19,132 nt of DNA from DATMXP01 sp964460935 (GTDB lineage: Bacteria; Acidobacteriota; Terriglobia; Terriglobales; Acidobacteriaceae). Position numbers and translations under genes: made by a program. Of the stretch, positions 6,286 through 13,800 are shown piece after piece; within the stretch, counting starts at the first letter, position 1; every line of letters begins with the position of its first letter. The stretch covers positions 1 to 19,132 of the forward strand of contig CAYWSM010000495.1 of the NCBI GenBank assembly GCA_964460935.1, read 5' to 3'. Under the pieces are notes generated by a model. The model was not told where the DNA came from and did not search any database. It worked only from the letters and a program-made list of their open reading frames with translations.

Positions 6286-8553
6286 TTATTCTGCTGCTTT
6301 CTCTAGCTCCGCGGTTGCTGCGTCAATCGCGGCTGCTTCGTTCGTCAGCACTCTTCCCACTACAGCGATCGACTGCTCCGCCAACTGCCATTTGTCCTGC
6401 TCGATCGATTCGCGCACGGCGGGCATGGTCTTTACGCCGTATCCGGTGTAGAAGCCGGGAGCATAAATCTCGTGCTTGAACCAGGGGCGATCAGGCAAGC
6501 CATCCGGCAGCGTCAATGCCCGTTCGGTTTCGATTAACTTTGAATTTACCGACGCAGCCTTTGCCAAGTCCGCACCACCGTTTGCTTCTGCCTTCGCCAG
6601 CGCTGCCTGATATCGCTGCGCGCTGTTCTTCAGGGCATCAAGTCCGTTGTGCAACGGAGCGAAGTTCAAGTACGGCGGAACCGCGAGGCGGGGCGGAGGA
6701 ACCGACTTTTTCTCCGGATCGGCGACGGCGTTGAACACTCCTTCATCGAGTTCGCGATTTCGTTCGAGGGCATCGTCGCGCTTCTTCTTGGCCAACTTCT
6801 CCAGTTCGTCGACATAGCGACCGTAGGTGTCGGCTACCCCATTGAAGTTGAACGGCAGCACGTCGGCATCGGCCAGACGCATCGTTGCGGTTCCGATGGT
6901 TTGCGCCAGCGCCCGTCCATAAACAAAATTGGTGTCGTCGAAATGCGTGTACCAGTAGAAGTCGTCGTAAACCGAGTGATAGATGCCGCCGTCGGCCTCA
7001 CCTCCATAACCGAGATTGAGCGATGCAATGCCGAGGTGATCGACGAACACGGTGTAGTCGGAACCAGATCCCAGAGCGTTGATCCGCAACTCGGACCGAT
7101 CGCGTACATCCTTGCGCTCTTCGTCTGTCTTTGACTTGGAAATGTTCAGCAGCTTCAGGCGCTGCCATACAGGGATGTTCTTCTCCGGATCGGTGATTTC
7201 ACGTGCGACGTCATTCACCAATGCTTCCAGCGAATGCGATCCCGCGGCGCCCAGATACCCGCGGCTGTTGCCATCGGAATTAATGTACGCAACAGCCTTC
7301 TGCTTTAACTCGTCGGCGTGCGCTTCTGCCCACTCGGTCGAGCCAAGCAGCCCGGGCTCTTCGCCATCCCATGCGGCATAGATGATCGTCCGCTTCGGCC
7401 GCCAGCCTTGCTTCAGCAATTCCGAATACGCTCGTAGTTCTTCCATCTCGGGTGACATGCCGGAGATGGGATCCTGTGCGCCGTTCACCCATCCATCGTG
7501 ATGATTGCCGCGAATCACCCATTCGTTAGGGAATTGCGATCCCGGAATCGCGACGATCACGTCATTGATCGGCTTGCGGTCCCAATTCGATTTCACCAGC
7601 AGATGCACCTTCGCCGGGCCCGGTCCGATGTGATAGGTCATCGGCAACGCCCCACGCCACTCGTCCGGCGCGACCGGCCCGCCGAGTTCAGAGAGCAGCG
7701 GCTTCGCGTCGCCATACGAAATGGGGAGCACCGGAATTTTGGTGAGGACTTTTACGTCTTTCAGATCAAGACGCTTGGCATCGGCGGTCGCGCCTACACC
7801 GGGCGTCAGTGGATCGCCAGGATAGTAAGGCATGTCAACAACGCTGCCACGCTGCACGCCCCACTCGTTGCGAAACGGACCTGCCGGATAGACATCGCCA
7901 TTGAAGTAGCCGTCATCGCGAGGATCGGAGTAGATGATGCAGCCGACGGCGCCATGCTCGGCAGCGACTTTTGGCTTAATGCCTCGCCACGAGTGTCCGT
8001 AGCGAGCAATGACGATCATGCCCTTAACCGAGATGCCGAGCCGATCCAATTGCTCATAGTCCTCAGGTGTGCCGTAATTCACGTACACCAGAGGCGCTGT
8101 CACGTCGCCATCAATCGAGTAGGCATTGTAAGTCGGCAGCTGTTCAGACTTTTGGCTTGAGGTAGTATCGACAGCAATATTTGGCTCCTCGAGTTTTGCC
8201 GCATACTTCTTCGGCTCCACAAGTTCGACCGCACGCTGCTTTGGCGTAGGGAAGAGCACATCGAAGGTTTCGATGTGCGCGTCGAGTCCCCATGACTTGA
8301 AGGTCGAGAGCATCCACTCGGCGTTGTCTTTATCGTAGGGCGATCCAACATTGTGCGGACGCGCCGACAAACGCTGCATGTTGTCGCGCATGCGCTGCGG
8401 ATCGGGAATGGTACGGAACTTCTGCTCCCACTGGCGTTCGGACTGCGCGTTATCGCGCGTGTAACCGGTGAGTTGATCCGAATCGGCAGGAGCGGCGGAA
8501 AGAGTAACCAAGGTGGCGATCAGAACGGTAAGAAGGCACAGTAGACGGCGCAT
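6286..8553 (-). CDS. Exported M28 zinc metallopeptidase, glutamate carboxypeptidase II (PSMA)-like
   Basis: Dinuclear zinc exopeptidase predicted to remove residues from peptides outside the cytoplasm. The 755-residue product has a signal peptide (MRRLLCLLTVLIATLVTLSA). A PA-domain-bearing N-terminal half (about 60-330) precedes the M28 catalytic domain and a C-terminal helical dimerisation domain of the transferrin-receptor type (about 600-750). Aligning by eye with human glutamate carboxypeptidase II, all zinc ligands and the catalytic base are present: His351 and Asp361 in HHDGWVNGAQD, Glu398/Glu399 in WDGEEPG, Asp427 in NSDG and His526 in YHSVYDD. GGGAG lies about six bases before the ATG. 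Immediately upstream is a perfect TATAAT inside a palindrome. The gene converges on the S9A peptidase gene, and both products are exported peptidases, suggesting shared peptide breakdown. Confidence 0.93.
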   Translation of the reverse strand: MRRLLCLLTVLIATLVTLSAAPADSDQLTGYTRDNAQSERQWEQKFRTIPDPQRMRDNMQRLSARPHNVGSPYDKDNAEWMLSTFKSWGLDAHIETFDVLFPTPKQRAVELVEPKKYAAKLEEPNIAVDTTSSQKSEQLPTYNAYSIDGDVTAPLVYVNYGTPEDYEQLDRLGISVKGMIVIARYGHSWRGIKPKVAAEHGAVGCIIYSDPRDDGYFNGDVYPAGPFRNEWGVQRGSVVDMPYYPGDPLTPGVGATADAKRLDLKDVKVLTKIPVLPISYGDAKPLLSELGGPVAPDEWRGALPMTYHIGPGPAKVHLLVKSNWDRKPINDVIVAIPGSQFPNEWVIRGNHHDGWVNGAQDPISGMSPEMEELRAYSELLKQGWRPKRTIIYAAWDGEEPGLLGSTEWAEAHADELKQKAVAYINSDGNSRGYLGAAGSHSLEALVNDVAREITDPEKNIPVWQRLKLLNISKSKTDEERKDVRDRSELRINALGSGSDYTVFVDHLGIASLNLGYGGEADGGIYHSVYDDFYWYTHFDDTNFVYGRALAQTIGTATMRLADADVLPFNFNGVADTYGRYVDELEKLAKKKRDDALERNRELDEGVFNAVADPEKKSVPPPRLAVPPYLNFAPLHNGLDALKNSAQRYQAALAKAEANGGADLAKAASVNSKLIETERALTLPDGLPDRPWFKHEIYAPGFYTGYGVKTMPAVRESIEQDKWQLAEQSIAVVGRVLTNEAAAIDAATAELEKAAE

Positions 8554-8572
8554 TCAGTCTCCCAAGTGAATC

Positions 8573-8589
8573 GCGCATTATAAATGCGC
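8573..8589 (-). promoter_or_regulatory. Perfect -10 box inside a 17-bp palindrome upstream of the M28 gene
   Basis: GCGCATT-ATA-AATGCGC is a perfect inverted repeat with 7-base arms. On the minus strand it contains a consensus TATAAT (8582 to 8577). The predicted transcript would begin about 8570 and reach the ATG at 8553 through a short leader holding GGGAG. No consensus -35 is found at 16-18 bases, which suggests activator dependence; the palindrome could bind a repressor over the -10 box. Confidence 0.55.
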
Positions 8590-8600
8590 AGTCACCATGA

Positions 8601-8620
8601 GGACGAATGAGGGACGAATG
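8601..8620 (-). repeat. Direct repeat with 11-bp period at the -35 position of the M28 promoter
   Basis: GGACGAATG occurs twice (8601-8609 and 8612-8620) with an 11-base period, close to one helical turn. It sits where the -35 element of the TATAAT at 8577-8582 would be. Repeats with this spacing over a missing -35 are typical of activators that bind as tandem dimers, such as OmpR/PhoB family regulators. Only two copies are present, so chance is possible. Confidence 0.45.
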
Positions 8621-8646
8621 CCGCGCCTTGATGGACCACGAACGGC

Positions 8647-8940
8647 TTAGTCGGCTGCCACGTCCGTAATCGTTCGCCGTTCCGTAATTGCTCCGCGCCG
8701 GGTGTTGTATTCGATATCGATGAACACGTGGATGAGTTCGGCCATTGCCCACCAGAAAATGCCAGACAGGATGGGGGCAACCGCCCAAATCAAGTTTGCG
8801 CCAAAGCCGGTGTAGTCATGGTGTGATACCACGTAATAGATCGCATTTACCAGCGCCAGAATTCCGGCAATAATCGACAGAGCGCCAATGATCTTCATCA
8901 GCACAGAAACAAACCGCAGAGCTCCGTATTTGTGTTCCAT
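8647..8940 (-). CDS. Small two-helix membrane protein, unknown function (97 aa)
   Basis: The product has a short N-terminal segment, a hydrophobic stretch at about residues 12-37 (LMKIIGALSIIAGILALVNA), a polar loop with YVVSHHDYTGFG, and a second hydrophobic segment to about residue 70. The tail AELIHVFIDIEYNTR is followed by a charged end. The pattern of two helices and a LI.VF.DIE.NTR-like tail recalls small conserved bacterial membrane proteins of unknown function, but I cannot name a family firmly. The ATG at 8940 is preferred because TTGGGGGTC lies just before it; a TTG at 8952 would add four residues. The gene lies between the M28 peptidase gene and the OPT transporter gene on the same strand. 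It is separated from the transporter by a strong terminator, so it probably has its own promoter. Confidence 0.7.
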   Translation of the reverse strand: MEHKYGALRFVSVLMKIIGALSIIAGILALVNAIYYVVSHHDYTGFGANLIWAVAPILSGIFWWAMAELIHVFIDIEYNTRRGAITERRTITDVAAD

Positions 8941-9010
8941 GAAGACCCCCAATGAAGTTGGATGACGATAGCGCTTGATGGAGTGCTGGAGCGAGCAGCG
9001 GATTCAGGGC

Positions 9011-9042
9011 AAAAGAAACGCCGGTCGAGGGCGACCGGCGTT
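9011..9042 (-). terminator. Rho-independent terminator of the OPT transporter gene (hairpin repeat, copy 2)
   Basis: AACGCCGGTCG (9017-9027) and CGACCGGCGTT (9032-9042) form a perfect 11-bp stem around AGGG. Read on the minus strand the stem is followed by a T-rich stretch ending CTTTT (complement of 9011-9016). It begins 22 bases after the OPT stop. This is a textbook intrinsic terminator, and its 22-base core is identical to the hairpin after the S9A gene at 6229-6250. Confidence 0.85.
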
Positions 9043-9064
9043 CATCCTTCAACACAAAGCAAAA

Positions 9065-11119
9065 TTACATGATCGCAGTTGGAGGCGCTGGCTCGTCGGG
9101 AGACCCAGCGCTGGCCAGCGGCACGCGGACCATAACTCCGATCAGCAAAGCGGCAGCAATAATTGCCAGGATCCAATGTGGATTTGCCAGCAATTGCGGA
9201 GTGTTCCCGCGCCACACGCCAGCAATGACCAATCCGCAAAGCGCCTCGCCTGCAATCAATCCCGATGCGGTAAGAACGCCGGCGTTATCCACGCGCGCTT
9301 TCTGAGCATCATTCAAGCCACGGCGGTCGCGCAGCTTGTCGGTGATCCACCGAACCAGGCCACCGATAAAGATTGCGAAGGTGGTGCCCACCGGAAGATA
9401 CATCCCGACAGAAAAGAGCATGGGACTCTTCACCTCAATCATGATCAGTGCGAATCCCATCAAGATTCCCACGATCACGAGCGGCCATGCCATGTTGCCG
9501 CCAACAATACCTTGCGCCAGCATGGCCATTAGTCCGGCCTGTGGAGCAGGTAGTTGAGCGCTTCCGAAGTGATAGGCGCGATCGAGAACTGATAGCGGCA
9601 CGAATAGAACCAGCGAGGCTACGAGGATTCCCAGCATGTCGCCGATCTGCATCTTAGAGGGCGTGCCGCCGAGAATGTGTCCAACCTTCAAATCTTGCAG
9701 CATCTCACCGGCAACGGCTGACGAGACACACACAACAGCAGCGACCCCGAGCACTGCGGCAACTCCCCCGATCCCGGAAACACCCAATGCCACCATCAGC
9801 AGCGCCGCAACCACCAGCGTGCAGAGAGTGAGCCCCGACACCGGATTGTTTGACGATCCAATCATTCCGACCAGATTGCCTGACACAGCGGCGAAGAAGA
9901 ATCCGAGGACGACCATTACTGCTGCTGCCACAATCGCTCCGGAGATCACTTTGGATCCAGCCAGTGTGCCAGCGCCATTAATGAAGAAGTAATAGAGGCC
10001 GATCATCGCAACAAATACGACCGCCACACCGAGGAAGACTATCTTGGCACTCAAGTCCCGCTCAGTACGATCTGTTGCTTCGTGGGCTGCAGCCGATTTT
10101 TTCAGATCGGATACCGCCCGCGCCATTCCCGTCGCTAGCTGTTTGCGCATCTTAAACAGCGTATAGGAAGCTCCGACGAGCATGCCGCCGACTGCTATCG
10201 GTCTTACGATAGAGAAGTAAATGGAGTTTGCCAGCAAGATCCAATCAATCGGCTGTCCGGGCGCGGCACTTGCTTGCAAATAAGGTCCAATAGTGAAGGT
10301 TAGTAGAGGAACGAGCAGCCCCCACGCAAGCACGCCACCGGCGAAGTTCAGTGCTGCCAATCGAGGTCCGATGATGTACCCGACGCCGAAGTATGCTGGG
10401 CTGATATCGGGTAAGGAGAACGTTGTAGCGCCTCCGGTAATGGTCGTAGCGACATTTGGGTTTGTCGATGTTCGCAGCAACAGTTTCTTACCGAGCGCGC
10501 CAATATTAATGTGGCTAAGGGCATTCTGGTACTTGAAGACATTCAGTTGGCCGAGCAGATTGATGGCCGCACCAAACCCCATGTTCGCGAAAAGTATCTT
10601 CGCAGCTCGACTACCCTGTTGACCGGCTTTGTGAATTTCAGAAGCAGCGACCGATTCCGGGAAGGGAAGTTCAACATCTTCCACCATGACACGTCGCAGC
10701 AGTGTTACGAACAGAATTCCCAGCATTCCGCCGATTACCATGAGCGCAACGCATTCCCAGTATCTTTCGCCGGTCAATCCGCCGGGCCACAATCCAGCGA
10801 GCACAAATGCTGGAATTGTGAAAATTGCTCCGGCAGCAACGGACTCTCCGATTGAGCCGATGGTACGAGTAATGTTTTCTTCAAGTAAGGAACCCTTAAA
10901 GATACGCAATAGCGACATGCCAATAACGGCTGCGGGATAGGTTGCAGCAATGGTCATGCCGGCTTTCAATCCAAGATAAGCGTTTGCCGCACCCAGAATT
11001 CCGGTCAGAATCAACCCGATAAGGATCGCTTTAAGCGTGAATTCGCTCATCTGCATGGTGGCAGGAACGTAAGACTGATGCTTTCTGATCGTGGGCGACG
11101 TGGTGGTCTGGGCACTCAT
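9065..11119 (-). CDS. OPT family oligopeptide transporter
   Basis: Inner-membrane secondary transporter of the oligopeptide transporter (OPT) family, thought to import small peptides or metal-peptide complexes with protons. The 684-residue product is hydrophobic throughout, with about 14-16 membrane helices. It opens with the conserved region TLKAILIGLILTGILGAANA followed by YLGLKAGMTIAATYPAAVIG. It also contains ENITRTIGSIGESVAAGAIF, the paired-helix region near ELPFPESVAASEIHKAG, and NPVSGLT, all typical of bacterial OPT proteins. The ATG at 11119 follows GAGAGGA at about 11 bases. A strong terminator lies just beyond the stop. Nearby exported peptidases could supply peptides, but substrate specificity cannot be read from sequence; some relatives move metal chelates. 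Confidence 0.93.
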   Translation of the reverse strand: MSAQTTTSPTIRKHQSYVPATMQMSEFTLKAILIGLILTGILGAANAYLGLKAGMTIAATYPAAVIGMSLLRIFKGSLLEENITRTIGSIGESVAAGAIFTIPAFVLAGLWPGGLTGERYWECVALMVIGGMLGILFVTLLRRVMVEDVELPFPESVAASEIHKAGQQGSRAAKILFANMGFGAAINLLGQLNVFKYQNALSHINIGALGKKLLLRTSTNPNVATTITGGATTFSLPDISPAYFGVGYIIGPRLAALNFAGGVLAWGLLVPLLTFTIGPYLQASAAPGQPIDWILLANSIYFSIVRPIAVGGMLVGASYTLFKMRKQLATGMARAVSDLKKSAAAHEATDRTERDLSAKIVFLGVAVVFVAMIGLYYFFINGAGTLAGSKVISGAIVAAAVMVVLGFFFAAVSGNLVGMIGSSNNPVSGLTLCTLVVAALLMVALGVSGIGGVAAVLGVAAVVCVSSAVAGEMLQDLKVGHILGGTPSKMQIGDMLGILVASLVLFVPLSVLDRAYHFGSAQLPAPQAGLMAMLAQGIVGGNMAWPLVIVGILMGFALIMIEVKSPMLFSVGMYLPVGTTFAIFIGGLVRWITDKLRDRRGLNDAQKARVDNAGVLTASGLIAGEALCGLVIAGVWRGNTPQLLANPHWILAIIAAALLIGVMVRVPLASAGSPDEPAPPTAIM

Positions 11120-11211
11120 TTTTCAGAGTCCTCTCGGTAAGATTTCTGGGATAGATTCATGAAACCGCGCAAGTTTCTCATGGCACGAGGCTTACTTACA
11201 AGTACAGCTAA

Positions 11212-11235
11212 TCAGTTCATCAGTTTCTCAGTTCT
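11212..11235. repeat. Three tandem degenerate 8-bp repeats (TCAGTTNN)
   Basis: TCAGTTCA, TCAGTTTC and TCAGTTCT follow each other without gaps. Another TCAGTT occurs at 11316 and the inverse AACTGA at 11282, giving five hexamers in about 110 bases of the divergent region. This could be a regulator binding array or a chance cluster. Confidence 0.4.
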
Positions 11236-11328
11236 TCAAACCCCCAGATGAGAAGAGTCTCGGTGACATCGCGGAAAACGGAACTGACAGACCGATGAAC
11301 TTCCTTCTTTAAACTTCAGTTACACACG

Positions 11329-11358
11329 TTGCCTTAGTCATCAACACGGGGCTATACT
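11329..11358 (+). promoter_or_regulatory. Sigma-70-type promoter for the comF-like gene
   Basis: TTGCCT (11329-11334) and TATACT (11353-11358) are spaced by 18 bases. Four of six and five of six positions match the consensus. Transcription would start near 11365, giving a leader of about 107 bases to the GTG at 11472. Confidence 0.5.
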
Positions 11359-11471
11359 GCAAGCAAGCAGCAAACCCGGAGCCGTCCGGCTTTGTTGCGA
11401 GGAGGGTCGTCTTCAGCAGTACCGGTGACCTAACTCGGGATCCAGCCCCACCTGGGGTTTCCTCGTCTGAG

Positions 11472-12335
11472 GTGGCGTCAAGACGCGTTTTGTTCCGACG
11501 ACGAGGTTCTCTGGTCGCGGACGCGATGCGCGGCGCCCTCGACAGCGTAGTCACCTTGTTGTTTCCCTCCGATTGCCGTCTCTGCGGACTTCCGCTCGCC
11601 TCAAGTTCCTATCTTCCTGTCTGCCCTGAGTGTCTGGAATCCATCGAACCGATTTCCGGCAACCGCTGCCTGCTTTGTGGCGAACGTCTCTTCAGCGGAC
11701 TGGAGCAGTCGCTATGCGGGGAGTGTCTGACAGAGCGGCCTCCATTTGTAAAGGCCGCAGCGTATGGAAGCTACGAAGCCGGGCTGAGAGAGTTGATCCA
11801 CCTCCTGAAATATGAAGGGGTGAAGCCGGCGGCCGAAGTATTAGGACGCATGTTGGGTGAAGCGGTAACCGATCTCGTTCCCGACTTTAGCGACACGGCG
11901 CCGGTTGTGATTCCGGTTCCGCTACACACAACCAAGCTGCGCCAGCGCGGGTTTAATCAGTCGGAACTCATTGCACGCGCGATGATCAAACAGCGGCCAC
12001 TCGGATTGCAGTTGCAACTTGCACCCGAGTTGCTCATCCGAAAACGCGAAACGCAATCGCAGGTCGGATATACACGCCAGCAGCGATTGGCGAATCTGCA
12101 TGGTGCATTTGCCGCCAATGACGCAGTTGCGGAGAGGGACATCTTACTCGTAGACGATGTATTCACCACTGGAACCACGGTGAGCGAATGCGCACGAGTT
12201 TTGCGCCGCGCCGGCGCACGAAAAGTTTGGGTTGCGACCGTGGCCCGCGTTCTCAAAGCGGAAGTCACGTTCGCTCGAATCGAGCACGAAGAAGGAGAAC
12301 AGCCTCAGGCACTCGCTCTGGCAGCGCGTGCCTGA
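11472..12335 (+). CDS. ComF family protein (double zinc ribbon plus phosphoribosyltransferase domain)
   Basis: Relative of ComF/GntX, cytoplasmic proteins tied to DNA uptake in competent bacteria and otherwise of unclear biochemistry. The 287-residue product has four CxxC pairs near the N-terminus (Cys35/38, 51/54, 66/69, 82/85), as in the double zinc ribbon. A type I phosphoribosyltransferase fold follows, with the PRPP-binding loop ILLVDDVFTTGTT at 224-236 and the family motif RQRGFNQSELIARA upstream of it. The GTG at 11472 is the first usable start in a long open frame. An ATG at 11526 would give a 269-residue protein closer to the usual length and would start just before the zinc ribbon. 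Neither has a clear ribosome site. The C-terminal 30 residues after the PRT domain are Glu-rich and probably disordered. The HNH gene follows on the same strand. Confidence 0.9.
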   Translation: MASRRVLFRRRGSLVADAMRGALDSVVTLLFPSDCRLCGLPLASSSYLPVCPECLESIEPISGNRCLLCGERLFSGLEQSLCGECLTERPPFVKAAAYGSYEAGLRELIHLLKYEGVKPAAEVLGRMLGEAVTDLVPDFSDTAPVVIPVPLHTTKLRQRGFNQSELIARAMIKQRPLGLQLQLAPELLIRKRETQSQVGYTRQQRLANLHGAFAANDAVAERDILLVDDVFTTGTTVSECARVLRRAGARKVWVATVARVLKAEVTFARIEHEEGEQPQALALAARA

Positions 12336-12430
12336 TCTGAAATATGCACGGCAAAGGGCACAACACGCTCCGTACGCAAACCAGCACGGAACACTTCCAG
12401 CCCTTCACGCATGGAGGGAACGGTCGCGGC

Positions 12431-12943
12431 ATGATGAACCAGCCTGTTCTGGTTCTGAATGCCTCTTATGAGCCGATCAATGTCTGCGCGGCTCGCCGAG
12501 CCATCGTTCTGGTGCTGAAGGGCGTAGCTATGGCAGAAGAGTCGAACGGCAACACCATGCATGCCGCCCGGCTCGCCATGCGAATTCCGTCTGTTATTCG
12601 GCTGATGGAATACCGCCGCATCCCGCACCAGACGCGCGCCTTGTCGCGCAAGAATATCCTGCTGCGCGACCGCAATAGCTGCCAGTATTGTGGGACCGTG
12701 CTCCCCGCCAGCGAGCTCACGCTCGACCACGTGATGCCGCGTTCGCGCGGAGGCAGTTCGACGTGGGAGAACCTCGTCGCCTGCTGCCACGAATGCAATC
12801 GTGAGAAAGGGAACCGCACTCCCTCAGAAGCGGGTATGAAACTGCTGAAGGAGCCACGTCCCTTCAACCTCCACACCAGCCGCCACATCATGCGCCTGTT
12901 GGGGCATTCGGACGACAAGTGGAGGAAGTACCTCTTCTATTAA
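12431..12943 (+). CDS. HNH nuclease family protein
   Basis: The product has 170 residues from the ATG at 12431. Its N-terminal region starts MMNQPVLVLNASYEPI, then an Arg/Ala-rich segment, then an HNH domain. That domain holds Cys84xxCys87 (CQYC), Asp99-His100 (LDHVMPRSRGG), an Asn in WENLV, and Cys119xxCys122-Asn123 (CHECN), so both the zinc-holding cysteines and the catalytic His are present. This stand-alone chromosomal HNH family is common in bacteria and its biological target is unknown to me; nothing here suggests a homing endonuclease, phage or toxin setting. The frame is open to an ATG at 12344, but those extra 29 residues have no recognisable pattern, and GGAGGG at 12413-12418 favours the later start, although its spacing is long. 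It may be co-transcribed with the comF-like gene. Confidence 0.85.
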   Translation: MMNQPVLVLNASYEPINVCAARRAIVLVLKGVAMAEESNGNTMHAARLAMRIPSVIRLMEYRRIPHQTRALSRKNILLRDRNSCQYCGTVLPASELTLDHVMPRSRGGSSTWENLVACCHECNREKGNRTPSEAGMKLLKEPRPFNLHTSRHIMRLLGHSDDKWRKYLFY

Positions 12944-12966
12944 GTGTCGAGTCGTTGGGATAGATG

Positions 12967-13800
12967 TTAGGAAGGCTGACAGAACCAGCCCAGTGAAGCC
13001 CAACGCGCGAAATAGTTGTGGATCTTGTTGCTGATCTCTTCTTCGTTGTATCCAGACCAGTCGGCTACACTGAGCGCGTCCGAAACTGCGCGTCCCATTT
13101 GCAGTGCAATCAGAATCGCAAACGCCTGCGTGTCCACTTGCTCGAAAACGACAGAGTTATCCAAGCGATGCACGACGATATGTGTCATCTGAGATTTAGG
13201 TAGAAATCGTGTAGAGACTCGGCGTGTGGACTTCCGCTCGCGGATGCCGAGTAGAAAATCGTGAACCGGATATCGCAATTCCAACAGGCGCAGATAAGGT
13301 TGTAACTGTAGTGATGGATCGTCGCCGAGCTGCGAGAGATCCTCTGTACTGACCTTCGGGAGAGCCTCGGCGTCAAACGCTTCGACCTCTGCCCATTGAA
13401 GTTTGACCATGTCGAGCGAGAGGCCTTCCATGTCCTTCACGTAATCCAAATGACCAGCTAACCAATTCTCCAGCTTCGATCCCAGATTGCGAAGCGTGAA
13501 ACTAGTGGAAGGACAGTCGTTCATATACGCAACTACCAGTTTCTGAAATTGTTTTTCCCCGAGGATGGCGAGCAGGCCGTCGAAGTCGTCGCCCAACGAT
13601 GAAATCACGCGGAACCAGTACTGGCGGTTGTAGATTTCGAGGCGCTCGAACGAGGTCAGGTGCGAGTTCGGCTTGATGATTGACTTGGCGGTTTCGTTCA
13701 TCGAATGGCCGTCGAGCGATTTGGCGCGCATCCGATCTCCGGGGGTAAGCGGCTGGCGAACAGCCTTAAACATTGTGCGCTGGATCTGATCGAGGTTCAT
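12967..13800 (-). CDS. DUF2063 family protein, partner of the DUF692 (MNIO) enzyme
   Basis: Predicted partner protein that in characterised systems (MbnC, TglI, BufC) recruits the precursor peptide to its MNIO enzyme. The product has 277 residues. The N-terminal DUF2063 domain shows LTSFERLEIYNRQYWFRVIS, then LLAILGEKQFQKLVVAYMND and a PSTSFTLRNLG segment. A linker leads to a C-terminal region (about 205-275) with FEQVDTQAFAILIALQMGRA, which looks like a small winged-helix or PqqD-like peptide-binding fold. Databases often call this family a putative DNA-binding protein, but its pairing here argues for the partner role. The start at 13800 overlaps the DUF692 stop as ATGA, a sign of translational coupling. 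The frame could extend upstream to 13908, but that would run inside the DUF692 gene. Confidence 0.88.
   Translation of the reverse strand: MNLDQIQRTMFKAVRQPLTPGDRMRAKSLDGHSMNETAKSIIKPNSHLTSFERLEIYNRQYWFRVISSLGDDFDGLLAILGEKQFQKLVVAYMNDCPSTSFTLRNLGSKLENWLAGHLDYVKDMEGLSLDMVKLQWAEVEAFDAEALPKVSTEDLSQLGDDPSLQLQPYLRLLELRYPVHDFLLGIRERKSTRRVSTRFLPKSQMTHIVVHRLDNSVVFEQVDTQAFAILIALQMGRAVSDALSVADWSGYNEEEISNKIHNYFARWASLGWFCQPS

Larger units (their letters stand above)
11120..11471. promoter_or_regulatory. 352-bp divergent intergenic region (OPT gene / comF-like gene)
   Basis: No gene of credible length is seen. It holds the ribosome site of the OPT gene (GAGAGGA on the minus strand, near 11131), three tandem 8-base TCAGTT repeats (11212-11235), a likely promoter for the comF-like gene (11329-11358) and a leader of about 107 bases. 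That leader contains a strong ribosome-site-like GAGGAGGG (11399-11406) with no start codon at a usable distance. The comF frame is open from 11313 without any ATG, GTG or TTG before 11472. No convincing -35/-10 pair was found for the OPT gene. Confidence 0.5.

Noticed and set aside
7498..8160. 220-codon plus-strand frame opposite the M28 gene
   Set aside because: Antisense to a well-supported gene; Arg/His/Val-rich translation typical of an opposite-strand shadow.
8975..9532. 185-codon plus-strand frame crossing the terminator and the OPT 3' end
   Set aside because: Antisense to conserved OPT sequence, and includes the hairpin terminator; composition is not protein-like.
11436..11460. CCCC-ACCT-GGGG followed by TTT in the comF leader, considered as an attenuator
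   Set aside because: A 4-bp stem and three Ts are too weak to call a terminator, and no alternative pairing partner was found.
12344..12430. 29-residue N-terminal extension of the HNH protein
   Set aside because: No ribosome site and no structural pattern in the extra residues; the ATG at 12431 begins the recognisable region.
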